Assembly (NCBI RefSeq): GCF_006175985.1
Contig: NZ_SRSH01000011.1
Coordinates: forward strand, 1-64,000
From: Methylotetracoccus oryzae
Lineage (GTDB): Bacteria; Pseudomonadota; Gammaproteobacteria; Methylococcales; Methylococcaceae
Length of the DNA: 64,000 nt
Reading direction: 5' to 3'
Shown here: positions 27,944 through 37,392 of the stretch, one piece after another
How positions within the stretch are numbered: position 1 is the first letter of the stretch
How the letters are laid out: every line of letters begins with the position of its first letter
Made by a program: the position numbers and the translations under genes
Notes under the pieces: generated by a model
Told to the model about the DNA's origin: nothing
Databases searched by the model: none
The model's input: only the letters and a program-made list of their open reading frames with translations

Positions 27944-29635
27944 CTATGCCGCCCGCGCAGAGGTTTGTCTATGCTCCGCAACGGGCGTTGCCAGTGCCGG
28001 CGTTGCTGCCGCACCGGTAGTGATCGACAACACGACCGGTAACTGACGCGGATTCCAGCCGGCAGGGGCGCTGGTCACCTTCCGCCTGCGTGGTACGGCA
28101 GCCGTCTCAAGCCCGCGCAACTCCAGCGCAATGTTGTCGTCCACCGCGGAGCGGCGGTAGTCGTAGAGGGTCTCGAGGATGTCCTGGTCGATGAACTGAG
28201 CCCGATGCCCGTCGATGATCAAGGAACTGCATGGTTCGACCTGTTCCAACAACTCGCGCAGTAATGGCTTGTTCAGGAAAGAGACGTCTTTTTGCAGGCG
28301 CAGAAGGTAGTTGTTGCCATCCCGAGTCAGGGTGAGTGCGGCATGGAAGTTGGCTCGCATCACGTAGAAAAGACCGCACAGCATGCCGATCCCCATGCCC
28401 TTCAGCAGATCCGTGAACAGGATTGCGATGATGGTGACAACGAAAGGCACGATCTGGTTCGTCCCCTTGCGATAGAGTTCCATGAACAATTTGGGCTTCG
28501 CCAGTTTGTAACCCGTCAGCAGCAGAATTGCCGCAAGGCAGGCCAGCGGAATCATGTTCAGAACTCGCGCGATGAACAGGACGCTGACGAGCAGGAGAAT
28601 GCCATGCAGGAAGCACGAGACCTTGGTATGCGCGCCGGCATTGATGTTGGCCGAGCCGCGGACGATGACCGCCGTCAGGGGTAGCCCCCCGAGCATGCCG
28701 CTGAGGATATTGCCCAAGCCTTGCGCCTTGAGTTCCCGGTTGGTCGGGGCGACCCGACGCAAGGGGTCGAGCTTGTCGACGGCTTCGAGGCTCAGCAAGG
28801 TTTCCAGGCTCGCGACGACCGCCAGTGTCCCGGCCACCACCCAGACTTGCGGGTCGCTGATGCGGGAGTAATCGGGAAAAGTCAACTGATGGATGAAGCC
28901 GTCGAGATTGTCGATGGACGGCAGGCTGACCAAGTGGTGTGCAGCGATCGCCAAGGTCGGGGAAATCTCCGGCGCCAGCTGGTTGAAGGCAAGGCCCCAC
29001 AGCACCGCGACCAATGGCCCGGGAATGAATCTGAGCCACGCCAACTTCCGGATGGCTGGCGTTTCCCACAGCAGCATGATCAGAATGGATACGGTGCTGA
29101 CGATGATCGCGCCCGGCGAGATCGCCTTCAACGCAACCGCGATCTCGGACAAGGTGGTCTGGGAGTCCAGTTGAAGATAGGCCTCGTCACCGACGAAATC
29201 GGCGTCATAGCCCACCGCGTGAGGAATTTGTTTCAGGATCAGAATAATTCCGATCGCCGCCAACATGCCCTTGATCACCGACGAGGGGAAGTAAGCCCCG
29301 ATGGTGCCCGCCTTGGCAAAGCCCAGGACCGCCTGCATGGCACCGGCGAGTACGACGCTGAGCAGCAAGACCTGAAATCCGCCCAACTGCTCGATCGCAG
29401 CCATGACAATGACCGTCAGGCCCGCAGCCGGCCCGCTGACGCTGACCTGCGAACCACTGGCCCAGGACACCACCAGGCCTCCGACGATCCCCGCGACGAT
29501 GCCCGACAGCAAAGGCGCACCCGAGGCCAGCGCGATCCCGAGACACAAGGGCAACGCGACCAGGAACACCACGAGTCCGGCAGGTATGTCCTGTCCCAGG
29601 TGCGCCAGATAGTAGTTCAGTTGTTTGCGAATCAT
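27944..29635 (-). CDS. SulP-family anion transporter (possible bicarbonate/sulfate uptake)
   Basis: The 563-residue membrane protein has the SulP fold: an N-terminal cytoplasmic stretch, 10-14 hydrophobic helices up to about residue 420, with the family motifs PLCLGIALASGAPL, GPAAGLTVIV, and LETLLSLEAVDKLDP, followed by a STAS domain (about 440-520; KDVSFLNKPLLRELLEQV, IDGHRAQFIDQDIL). Members carry sulfate or bicarbonate with sodium or protons. Substrate is not certain, but the SLEAVDKLDP motif is common in bicarbonate-type members. The tail after residue 530 is Ala-rich and variable. Confidence 0.87.
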   Translation of the reverse strand: MIRKQLNYYLAHLGQDIPAGLVVFLVALPLCLGIALASGAPLLSGIVAGIVGGLVVSWASGSQVSVSGPAAGLTVIVMAAIEQLGGFQVLLLSVVLAGAMQAVLGFAKAGTIGAYFPSSVIKGMLAAIGIILILKQIPHAVGYDADFVGDEAYLQLDSQTTLSEIAVALKAISPGAIIVSTVSILIMLLWETPAIRKLAWLRFIPGPLVAVLWGLAFNQLAPEISPTLAIAAHHLVSLPSIDNLDGFIHQLTFPDYSRISDPQVWVVAGTLAVVASLETLLSLEAVDKLDPLRRVAPTNRELKAQGLGNILSGMLGGLPLTAVIVRGSANINAGAHTKVSCFLHGILLLVSVLFIARVLNMIPLACLAAILLLTGYKLAKPKLFMELYRKGTNQIVPFVVTIIAILFTDLLKGMGIGMLCGLFYVMRANFHAALTLTRDGNNYLLRLQKDVSFLNKPLLRELLEQVEPCSSLIIDGHRAQFIDQDILETLYDYRRSAVDDNIALELRGLETAAVPRRRKVTSAPAGWNPRQLPVVLSITTGAAATPALATPVAEHRQTSARAA

Positions 29636-30225
29636 ACGGTGGTCTCCTCCGACGGCGATCTGAGCAGAGTCGGGAAACGGGTTCCCGACGCCGGCGAGTC
29701 GGCATTCCGCAAGCAGCGGTCAGTCAGCGCGACACGCGTGTTTTGTTTTGTTAGCGAATGAAGGCCGGACACGGCATCGATATCACGTTTCGATCCGCAA
29801 CCACCTGTCGTTCGCGATCGAAACCATACGCCCCGGAATCGGGATTTGCAAGTGGCCATTCGCAGATATGACCAGCCGTCGGTGTCGCGCGGAAGTCTGA
29901 GCGCGGTCCGGGTTCTGGCTTCCCGCCCTGGCACTGAACGCGGTGCGAATGCCTGGTCCCGCACCGCATATCCGCCCTAACTTACGGCCGACCTGACAAA
30001 ACATGCCCCATGTTGGGTTTTCGACACGAAGCGACAGTCATACATCACTGTTTTTATTGATTTCTGAGAATGGCACAACAAGTGCTGGGGAGTGAAAGGC
30101 GACTTTCCTGTCTAAGCGAAGACCGCGCTGAGCGCGCGCGAGGAGCGCCGCGTAGTCGCCGTTCCCGAACCGCCTTACGCCGCTGAGTGGCGGATCCTTT
30201 TCTTGGCGCAACCCGGACCGTTCCC
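29636..30225. other. Intergenic region with hairpins
   Basis: About 590 bases. On the sulP leader side, TCGGGAA (29670-29676) pairs with TTCCCGA (29682-29688). A second small stem, AACATG/CATGTT, lies near 30000-30016. A run of AT-rich bases (30045-30070) could hold a promoter. A 73-codon frame at 29783-30004 (-) and others look like shadows. Confidence 0.4.
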
Positions 30226-30594
30226 ATGCCAAACCTGTTCAAGCTCGCCTTCGCGACCGACGACGTCCGTCAGGTCAATCAACCATTCACGTCAGCCAAG
30301 ACCTTCGCTGTCTATCACGTCAACCCCGACCGCGCGGAACTGGTGAAGGCGGCTGACTTCAGCGACCTCGCCGAGGAAGAACACGACACGCGACTGAGGG
30401 CAATGATCGAACTGCTCGACGGATGCGGCGCAGCGATCTATTGCGAGGCGATTGGAGCATCCGCTACGGAGCGACTGATGGAGAGCGGCATACAGCCGAT
30501 CCGAGTCAGCCGCGGGGCCCACATCGCAGAGCTTATCCACGGCTTTCAGGACAGCCTGAAGCGCGGAGTGCACGAGGGTCCCCACCAGGCATAG
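30226..30594 (+). CDS. NifX/NafY-like nitrogenase-cofactor family protein
   Basis: The 122-residue product has the small alpha/beta fold of the dinitrogenase iron-molybdenum cofactor-binding family: FATDDVRQVNQPFTSAKTFAVYHV at the start, then LLDGCGAAIYCEAIGASATERLMESGIQPIRV. These proteins carry metal clusters during cofactor assembly. No other nif gene is in the window. I chose ATG 30226 because the family start lies there, and GTG at 30187 is an alternative. The stop is followed by convergent minus-strand genes. Confidence 0.85.
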   Translation: MPNLFKLAFATDDVRQVNQPFTSAKTFAVYHVNPDRAELVKAADFSDLAEEEHDTRLRAMIELLDGCGAAIYCEAIGASATERLMESGIQPIRVSRGAHIAELIHGFQDSLKRGVHEGPHQA

Positions 30595-30712
30595 CGGCCG
30601 GGACCGACCGCGATATCCCGCGAACGGATTCGTTAGGGATCCGATTCTTCGCCGCTTTCGGGCCCGAGTTGCGTCGGTGCGAGCCCTCCGCGAACGCGAG
30701 AAACGCGCCGGC

Positions 30713-30877
30713 TCAACCGGAATGCGCGATCCGCACTCCAATGGCTTCGAGGACGATACCGACCACGATGGCGGTGATGCCGATCCAGGCATTTTCGGGT
30801 GCCAGTAACAGCAAGATGGCGCCGATGGTCATCAGACCATAGGCAACACGGCGGCGACGGCGAGGATCTTTGATCAT
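30713..30877 (-). CDS. Very small two-helix membrane protein
   Basis: A 54-residue product with a very basic start (MIKDPRRRRRVAYG) and two hydrophobic segments, GLMTIGAILLLLAPENAWIG and AIVVGIVLEAIGVRIA. The basic head would stay in the cytoplasm. The upstream frame to 31315 is a shadow. The gene is 82 bases downstream of the SagB-type gene on the same strand and may be in its transcript. Confidence 0.6.
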   Translation of the reverse strand: MIKDPRRRRRVAYGLMTIGAILLLLAPENAWIGITAIVVGIVLEAIGVRIAHSG

Positions 30878-30959
30878 GACGGCGTTCGCTCGGGGCTGGG
30901 TTGGGGCTTCGATTATACGACCCGATCGTTCGTTCAGCGCGCCGCCGGAAATACCGTAT

Positions 30960-32579
30960 TTAACCCGGCGCCGGGCGCCGCGTCCCCAGATGAGCATACG
31001 GCGGCAGGGTCTGCAGACGCGAGTCGACCAACGGCCCGCCAACGGTGAAGTGGTAGAGGCTCTGGAGCACCGTCCCTTCCAGTCCCAGAAGCTCATGCAC
31101 GGACTCGTCGAAAAAGCAGCCGATCCCGGTCCCGCCAACTCCCGCGGCTCTCGCTTCCAGGTAAAGCGCCTGACCGATGAGGCCCGTTTCCCAGAATAGC
31201 CGCCGGTACACCCAGGGGCCCTCTCGCAGGCCCGCGTCGAACTCGGCCAGCATGCCCAGGCTGAAGGCACTGTCGGACGCGATCGCCTGGTGGCACGAAA
31301 GCATTCGGGCCGCATCCCGCGCGTCCCCTACCGCCAGCCGAAACAGCGGCAGCGACTCGGGTCCAACCTCTGCCCACTCGAATTGGTCCCGGAAGAGCGG
31401 CGCCGTTCTGGTCTTGTCGACATCGCCGCGCCAAAACACATAGAGCCCGGGCTCAAGACCTGGCACGCGGTGAACGAAGAGCGCCAGATGGACGCGTGGC
31501 GCCCACGGCCAGCCGGACCAGGGCGGACACCGTTCGCGGAAGCCTGTAGCATCAAGTATCCGGAACAGGGTGTCGGCAGCGACCGGCGTGACGCCATCGA
31601 AGGCCTGCGCGCTGCGCCGCGTGCGAATGACCTCGACGGCGGCGAGTTCCGAACGGCAGGGAATTTCCGGCCATGCGGCCGTCCCGGGGGGACCGGATGT
31701 CGTAAGGGTTCGCGGCTTGAGGCTCGCGGCGTGGACCTCCTCGATCACAGGCCAGTCGTGACGGTGGCTCGCGCTCAAGCGATTGGCCTGACCGCTCCAT
31801 GTGCCGCTCTGCACCGAGGTGAGCAAGCGATCGATATCGATGGCGTCGGGGGTGGAAGCGGCCGGTCCGACCCAGCACAGCAGATCCGGTGCTTCTCGCT
31901 CGGCGCCGGCAAAATCGGCCTCCCGGTCCAGTCCCAGCAAAGCCGCGATATCCTCGTCGCCCCACGCCTCCAGCAAGTGAACCGACCAGCCGAGTACCGC
32001 CGCGGCGTAATTCAAGGCACCCAAGGCATGACCGACATCGTGCTGACAGTAACGGAAGGCTCGTTCCCCGTACTTCCATGCCTCCCGCCAAAACACGGAA
32101 CTCAGCGCCACGAGGCAACCGGAAAACGCCAAGTCGGCGCGGCAGCGACGTTCCAGTGCATGCCCATGGCTGTGGTAGTGATAGACACCTCCGGGCAGGA
32201 ACGGTTGCCCCGGGGTAATCAGGTACGCCTCCGTCGGGTGAAGATTTCCACTGGACGGGTTGCACCGCAGCGCCCAGCGATCCTCGCCATAAACTTTCCA
32301 GGCCGACAGCCCAAACGAGAGCTCAAACAACAGCCCCAACGCTGCCAGATCCGCTTTGGCCGCGCCGATGTACCCGGGCTCGAACAAGGCACGATACGGG
32401 ATGAGGTTCCGCTCGCTGACCAGCGGTAGGGGAACCCGCTCGGCGCCCTTGAATTCCCTGAACGGGCTCGGCTGCGTAGCCCAGTCGAGATGGCCAGGGC
32501 CTGCCGCGTAGCGCTCGAACGCGTGCTTGGTCCGCTGGTGGTAGGCGTAGACCGTCTCTTGAGCTGATCTCACTGACAT
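30960..32579 (-). CDS. SagB/ThcOx-type dehydrogenase, tandem nitroreductase domains
   Basis: The 539-residue protein contains two nitroreductase-fold domains. The first (about residues 50-270) has the FMN-binding stretch LRCNPSSGNLHPTEAYL and the helix YCQHDVGHALGALNYAAAVLGW. The second (about 300-530) begins EVIRTRRSAQAF and has GLIGQALYLEARAAGVGGTGIGCFFDESVHELLGL. Such proteins oxidise thiazolines or oxazolines in ribosomal peptides (SagB) or reduce nitro groups, using FMN. No precursor peptide, SagC or SagD gene is close, so a peptide-modification role is not supported by context. Confidence 0.85.
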   Translation of the reverse strand: MSVRSAQETVYAYHQRTKHAFERYAAGPGHLDWATQPSPFREFKGAERVPLPLVSERNLIPYRALFEPGYIGAAKADLAALGLLFELSFGLSAWKVYGEDRWALRCNPSSGNLHPTEAYLITPGQPFLPGGVYHYHSHGHALERRCRADLAFSGCLVALSSVFWREAWKYGERAFRYCQHDVGHALGALNYAAAVLGWSVHLLEAWGDEDIAALLGLDREADFAGAEREAPDLLCWVGPAASTPDAIDIDRLLTSVQSGTWSGQANRLSASHRHDWPVIEEVHAASLKPRTLTTSGPPGTAAWPEIPCRSELAAVEVIRTRRSAQAFDGVTPVAADTLFRILDATGFRERCPPWSGWPWAPRVHLALFVHRVPGLEPGLYVFWRGDVDKTRTAPLFRDQFEWAEVGPESLPLFRLAVGDARDAARMLSCHQAIASDSAFSLGMLAEFDAGLREGPWVYRRLFWETGLIGQALYLEARAAGVGGTGIGCFFDESVHELLGLEGTVLQSLYHFTVGGPLVDSRLQTLPPYAHLGTRRPAPG

Positions 32580-32689
32580 CTTCGGTAATCCATTCCACGG
32601 AAGGATTTGCGTGCCGTCACCGATGACTTGCTTCTCCGGGCGGCTCAGTTAAACCGGCTGAGCAGGGCCTCGGTCCGACTTCGCGACCA

Positions 32690-34000
32690 TCACTGCTTGC
32701 TGTCCGTCCCATCGGCGGATGTGGACTCCAGGCGGTCCAGCAGGATGGCGACGAGCATGTCGCTCATCACATTCACTGCCGAGCGACAGCGGGCGATGAT
32801 CCAATCGACCGGCAGAATCAGGGGGATGGCCGCAGCGATCATCGCATCGGGCAAACCCACCGCACCGAGCACGAGCGGCAGCACGATCAGGCCGGCCTCC
32901 GGAATGCCGGCGATGCCGGCCCCCGCGAAGACCGAGGCCATCAAGACCACGCCCTGCTGCGGCAGGCTCAGCGCGTAACCTGCCGCCTGAGCCAGAAACA
33001 GGGCCGTCATCGCTTCGTACAAGGTGATGCCGTCGTTGTTCAGATTGGTTCCGACGCAAGCAGAAAGCCGCGCCGAGCGATCCGACACACCGAGCTTTTC
33101 CGTCAGGCATTTCAAGGTGACCGGAACCGTCGCGAGGCTGCTATTGGTCGACAGCCCCGTCAGAATCGCGTCGGCACCGCCGCGCAGATAAACCGAGGGA
33201 CGCTTGCCGCCGAACAGCCACGCAACCGCGGGATAGTAGACGAGCGAGTGCAGCGCGAGTCCGGCGAGTATCGTCAGCAGGAACACCCACAGGATACCGA
33301 AGACCCCGATACCGGCCTTGCCCACCACCTGCGCCACGACCCCGAACACGGCGAACGGGACGATCAGGATGATCCACTCCAGCATCTGGACCAGCACCTG
33401 GTACACCGTTCCCACCGCTCGCTCCAGCGACTCGATTCCCCGCAGGTCGCCGGCAGCGTGCTGGCTGCGGCGCACGGCCCGCAGCGCCACCCCGCCGAGC
33501 AGTGCCAGGAGCACGATGCTGAGCACATTGTTTTTCAGGAACGGCTCAAGCAGGCTCTCCGGCACATACCCCGCGAGATTGCTGAGTGGGTTCAGGGAGA
33601 CGTTCGGGGCGCGCTGGGGAGGCACCAAAGGTCCGGGAGACTTGCTCTCGACTTCCCGCGTCAGTGCCGCAAGATCGCCAGCCCAGGCAGTCCCGGGAGA
33701 CCAGGTATTCATGATGGCCAGACCGATCGCCATCGCAACGCTGACGTTGATCAGGCAGATCGCAAGCAAGCGCATGCCGTGCCGGGCCGACAACTCCGAG
33801 CGGATGAACCCGTCCAGGATTGCGAACAGGATCAGCGGTGTCGCCAAAGCCTTCAGCAGGCGAACGACCAGCGTTCCAAGTTGTCCGAGATACTCGTTTT
33901 TGAGTCCGAACAGGTAGGGATCGCTACCGAAGGTGACGCCCAGCACCGCGCCCGAGACAACGGCGATCAGCACCTTCAGATACAGCGGCATGGCAGGCAC
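32690..34000 (-). CDS. Dicarboxylate/amino acid:cation symporter (DAACS family)
   Basis: The 436-residue membrane protein matches the glutamate/dicarboxylate symporter fold: eight helices with the serine-rich re-entrant loop GLSTNSSLATVPVTL, the substrate motif VGTNLNNDGITLYEA, and the second re-entrant segment AGAGIAGIPEAGLI. The motif NNDGIT replaces the NMDGT of classical GltP/DctA (one extra residue), which puts it in the sodium-type group with unclear substrate. The start is ATG 34000 or 33991. Confidence 0.88.
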   Translation of the reverse strand: MPAMPLYLKVLIAVVSGAVLGVTFGSDPYLFGLKNEYLGQLGTLVVRLLKALATPLILFAILDGFIRSELSARHGMRLLAICLINVSVAMAIGLAIMNTWSPGTAWAGDLAALTREVESKSPGPLVPPQRAPNVSLNPLSNLAGYVPESLLEPFLKNNVLSIVLLALLGGVALRAVRRSQHAAGDLRGIESLERAVGTVYQVLVQMLEWIILIVPFAVFGVVAQVVGKAGIGVFGILWVFLLTILAGLALHSLVYYPAVAWLFGGKRPSVYLRGGADAILTGLSTNSSLATVPVTLKCLTEKLGVSDRSARLSACVGTNLNNDGITLYEAMTALFLAQAAGYALSLPQQGVVLMASVFAGAGIAGIPEAGLIVLPLVLGAVGLPDAMIAAAIPLILPVDWIIARCRSAVNVMSDMLVAILLDRLESTSADGTDSKQ

Positions 34001-34205
34001 AAGCGTGGCGTGAGACCGAAGACACAGTCGGCATCATCGTGCCTTGCACGTTGATCCTGGGTTCAAGCTTACCCAAATCGGAGGCCCCTCACTACCCGAG
34101 GCGCGTTTAGAGAGCCGAGGTGCGCGGCTCGCCCCCACGCCCCGCGCTAACGGTCTCGAACCTTTGCGCAGCGCACAGACCTACCGTCCCGACCAACGCC
34201 CCTGC

Positions 34206-34211
34206 TACAAT
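34206..34211 (+). promoter_or_regulatory. Possible -10 box for rapA
   Basis: TACAAT, 45 bases before the rapA start, matches a -10 box well (5 of 6). No good -35 box lies 16-18 bases upstream, so this is tentative. Confidence 0.35.
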
Positions 34212-34256
34212 CGCCGCCCTTTTTCCATCTGTAAGCCCCGCCAAGAGGACGCGCGT

Positions 34257-37118
34257 TTGCCCCAATTCATTCCTGGCCAGCGCTGGATCAGCGACACTGA
34301 GCCCGAACTCGGCCTCGGCACCGTCGTCGACGTACACGCCAACCGTGTCACGATCCGGTTTCTCGCCTGCGGCGAAGAACGCATCTATGCGGGCGCCACC
34401 GCGCCGCTGACCCGCGTCCGATTCGTACCCGGCGATACGGTGGAAGATGTGGACGGCAATGTCCTGACCGTGACCGCCGTCGCCGAGGACGCGGGCCTGC
34501 TCGTCTATGAGGGTAAGGCTGCCGATGGCACGCCGCTGTCCCTCGAAGAGATCGAACTCAACCATTTCATCCAGTTCAACAAGCCGCAGGACAGGCTGTT
34601 CACGGGCCAGATCGACCCGGTGAGCCTGTTCCGGCTGCGCCTGGCAACGCGCCGCAAACTGGCCGAGCTCGAGCAGTCTGCGGTGCGGGGTCTGATCGGT
34701 GCGCGCGTCAGTCTGATCCCTCATCAGATATTCATCGCCAGCGAAGTCGCCGGCCGCCCGGATCCACGGGTGATGCTCGCCGACGAGGTGGGGCTGGGCA
34801 AGACCATCGAGGCCGGCTCGATCCTGCACCATCGCCTGCTGACCGGTCGGGCCGAACGCGTTCTGCTGATCGTACCCGAGCCTCTGCTGCACCAATGGCT
34901 CGTGGAAATGCGCCGGAGATTCAATCTCCGCTTCAGCCTTTTCGATGAGGAACGCTACTCCCAGGCGGAGCAAAGCAATCCGTTCCTAGCAGAGCAACTC
35001 GTGCTTTGCAGTCTGGACTTCCTGCTGGCGGATCCTGACCGCGCAGAGCAACTCATGGCTGCCAACTGGGATCTGTGCGTCGTCGACGAGGCCCATCACC
35101 TGCATTGGACTCCCGGGCAGCCCAGCCCCGCCTACCTGCTCGTCGAACGGCTTGCCCGCAGCTGCCCGGGCTTGCTGCTGTTGACCGCCACGCCCGAACA
35201 ATGGGGGAAAAGCGACCACTTTGCCCGCCTGCGCTTGCTCGACCCGGAGCGCTTCCACGATCTGGCAGCCTTCCTGGAAGAGGAACGTCATTACCGGGAA
35301 CTGGCGGAAGTGATCGATCGACTGATCGATGAACGCCAACCCAGTGCCCAGGTTCTCACACGGCTCGCCGAGGTGCTCGCTGCGGATGGCGCCGAGACCC
35401 TCCTGTCCCAACTCGGTGAACCGGACAGCTTTGCCGTTGCTCGAGCCGCCCTGATCCAGCTGATGATCGACCGGCACGGCACCGGCCGTGTCTTGTTTCG
35501 GAACACCCGCGTCACCGTGCAGGGTTTCCCCGACCGGGAACTCCACCCCCACGCCCTCGAACTGCCCGAGTTTTACCGGACTGCCCTGAGCTCGGTTGCC
35601 GCGCAACCCGAGGACCATCTCCATCCGGAAAGCGTGCGGCTTCTCGATGAGCCTCAGTCAACGACCGACTGGCCGCGGCACGACCCGCGCGTGGCGTGGC
35701 TCGTCGGTTTGCTGAAACGTTTGCGACCCGCCAAGGTTCTGGTCATCTGCGCCAAGGCAGCGACGGCGGTACAGCTGGAGTTGGCACTGAGACAACAGGC
35801 GGGAATCCGTTGCGCGGCCTTCCATGAAGAACTGACGATCGTGGCGCGCGATCGCGCCGCAGCGTGGTTTGCCGACCAGGAGACCGAGGGGGCTCAGGCC
35901 CTGATCTGCTCCGAAATCGGTAGCGAGGGCCGCAACTTCCAGTTTGCGCATCATCTGGTGCTGTTCGACTTGCCGTTGAACCCCGATTTACTTGAACAGC
36001 GCATCGGTCGTCTCGATCGGATCGGCCAGACGGCGACGGTCAACATTCACGTGCCCTACTTTCGTGGCAGCGGGCAGGAATGCCTGCTGCGTTGGTACTC
36101 CGAGGGTCTTGATGCCTTCCGACACCCCTGTCCGGCGGCCCAGGCCGTGCTGGCACAGGTTGGCGCCGATCTGCGCGACACGCTCGTCCACCCCGACCCG
36201 GAGCGGCTGGAAGCGCTGGTGCGCCGTTCGCAAAACTTGCGGGAGGAACTGGCGGACGCGCTGCATCGCGGTCGGGATCGCCTCCTGGAGCTGAGCTCCT
36301 GCCGCCCCGACGCCGCGAGCCGCACGATCGATCAGATCGCTGCCATCGACCGCGATCCCGAGCTGTCGTCCTATCTGGAGCGTGTGTTTGACCACTTCGG
36401 CGTCACGGTCGAAGATCACTCCGCCCACTGTGTGATCCTGACGCCCAGCGAACACATGCGCGTCCCGCACTTTCCGGAGTTGCCCGAAGACGGGCTGACC
36501 GCGACCGTCGATCGCTCGATCGCGCTCGCACGCGAGGACATGGCTTTTCTGACCTGGGAGCATCCACTGGTGCGCGGTGCCATGGATTTGCTGCTGAACG
36601 GCGAATACGGGAACGCCGCCTTGAGCCTCGTGCGAGGCTCCGGCCACCCCCCCGGTCAGCTGTTCGTCGAAACCTTTCACATCGTCGAATCGCCCGCGCC
36701 AAGGCACCTGCAGATCGGACGCTTTCTGCCGCCTCACTTGATCGAGAGCCGGATCGATGCGCAGGGTAATGAGGTGTCGGCGGAAGACACGCCGGATGGT
36801 TCGGACCTCGACGAGTCCATTCCAGCCGCGACGGTGGCTCCCTTCCTGCGGAACCAGCAGCGATTGATCGAGCGCCTGCTGAAGCGTGCCGAACGATTGG
36901 CTCACCGTCGTCTCGCCAGCCTGGTTGCCGACGCCGAGAGTCTGATGTTGACAGTGATGACCGACGAGTTGAAACGGCTAGCTGCACTGCGCAGAGTGAA
37001 TCCTTCAGTGCGGCGGGAGGAACTCGATCGCCTCAAACAGGAAGGCGTGGCATTACATCACTGCATACAGTCCGCCCAACTAAGACTCGATGCGGTGCGC
37101 ATCGTCCTGACCGTCTGA
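34257..37118 (+). CDS. rapA: RNA polymerase-associated ATPase RapA (HepA)
   Basis: This 953-residue SWI2/SNF2 ATPase recycles RNA polymerase after termination. The N-terminus is GQRWISDTEPELGLGTVV, the RapA Tudor-like start. Walker A (DEVGLGKTIEAGSIL) is at about residue 175, the DEAH box (VVDEAHHLHW) near 277, and the SNF2 helicase C motifs (SEIGSEGRNFQFAHHLVLFDLP and QRIGRLDRIGQ) follow. The family start indicates TTG at 34257, which has AGAGGA 7 bases upstream. The longer open frame to 34044 is not part of the protein. Length is close to E. coli RapA (968). Confidence 0.93.
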   Translation: MPQFIPGQRWISDTEPELGLGTVVDVHANRVTIRFLACGEERIYAGATAPLTRVRFVPGDTVEDVDGNVLTVTAVAEDAGLLVYEGKAADGTPLSLEEIELNHFIQFNKPQDRLFTGQIDPVSLFRLRLATRRKLAELEQSAVRGLIGARVSLIPHQIFIASEVAGRPDPRVMLADEVGLGKTIEAGSILHHRLLTGRAERVLLIVPEPLLHQWLVEMRRRFNLRFSLFDEERYSQAEQSNPFLAEQLVLCSLDFLLADPDRAEQLMAANWDLCVVDEAHHLHWTPGQPSPAYLLVERLARSCPGLLLLTATPEQWGKSDHFARLRLLDPERFHDLAAFLEEERHYRELAEVIDRLIDERQPSAQVLTRLAEVLAADGAETLLSQLGEPDSFAVARAALIQLMIDRHGTGRVLFRNTRVTVQGFPDRELHPHALELPEFYRTALSSVAAQPEDHLHPESVRLLDEPQSTTDWPRHDPRVAWLVGLLKRLRPAKVLVICAKAATAVQLELALRQQAGIRCAAFHEELTIVARDRAAAWFADQETEGAQALICSEIGSEGRNFQFAHHLVLFDLPLNPDLLEQRIGRLDRIGQTATVNIHVPYFRGSGQECLLRWYSEGLDAFRHPCPAAQAVLAQVGADLRDTLVHPDPERLEALVRRSQNLREELADALHRGRDRLLELSSCRPDAASRTIDQIAAIDRDPELSSYLERVFDHFGVTVEDHSAHCVILTPSEHMRVPHFPELPEDGLTATVDRSIALAREDMAFLTWEHPLVRGAMDLLLNGEYGNAALSLVRGSGHPPGQLFVETFHIVESPAPRHLQIGRFLPPHLIESRIDAQGNEVSAEDTPDGSDLDESIPAATVAPFLRNQQRLIERLLKRAERLAHRRLASLVADAESLMLTVMTDELKRLAALRRVNPSVRREELDRLKQEGVALHHCIQSAQLRLDAVRIVLTV

Positions 37119-37392
37119 TGCCGTATCGAGGCCGGGTCTCGCTTGCCGGGCCGGCGCCCGACGGCCCGCGCCGTCCGATAGAGTCCCGCGCTCTGTCCTC
37201 GGCGGAATAAGCGCGTCGCGTCCGGCGCGGCCCCTGCGCGACCGGTTTTGCTATCATTCCGTGCAATGTTGACAAATCCTTCGCCCTGGATGCCCGACGC
37301 CGCTTGCGAAACCGCCTTGATCACGGCGGACTGCCGGACGGGTATCTGACACCCCAGCCGGCGCCCACCGCTGCAACGCAAAGAATTCCTGC

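Noticed and set aside
29636-30225. Riboswitch upstream of the SulP transporter
   Set aside because: Only a simple 7-bp hairpin is present; no known riboswitch core could be recognised.
37117-37210. Small ORF (30 codons) whose ATG overlaps the rapA stop
   Set aside because: Product is Pro/Arg-rich with no feature; overlap alone is not enough evidence.
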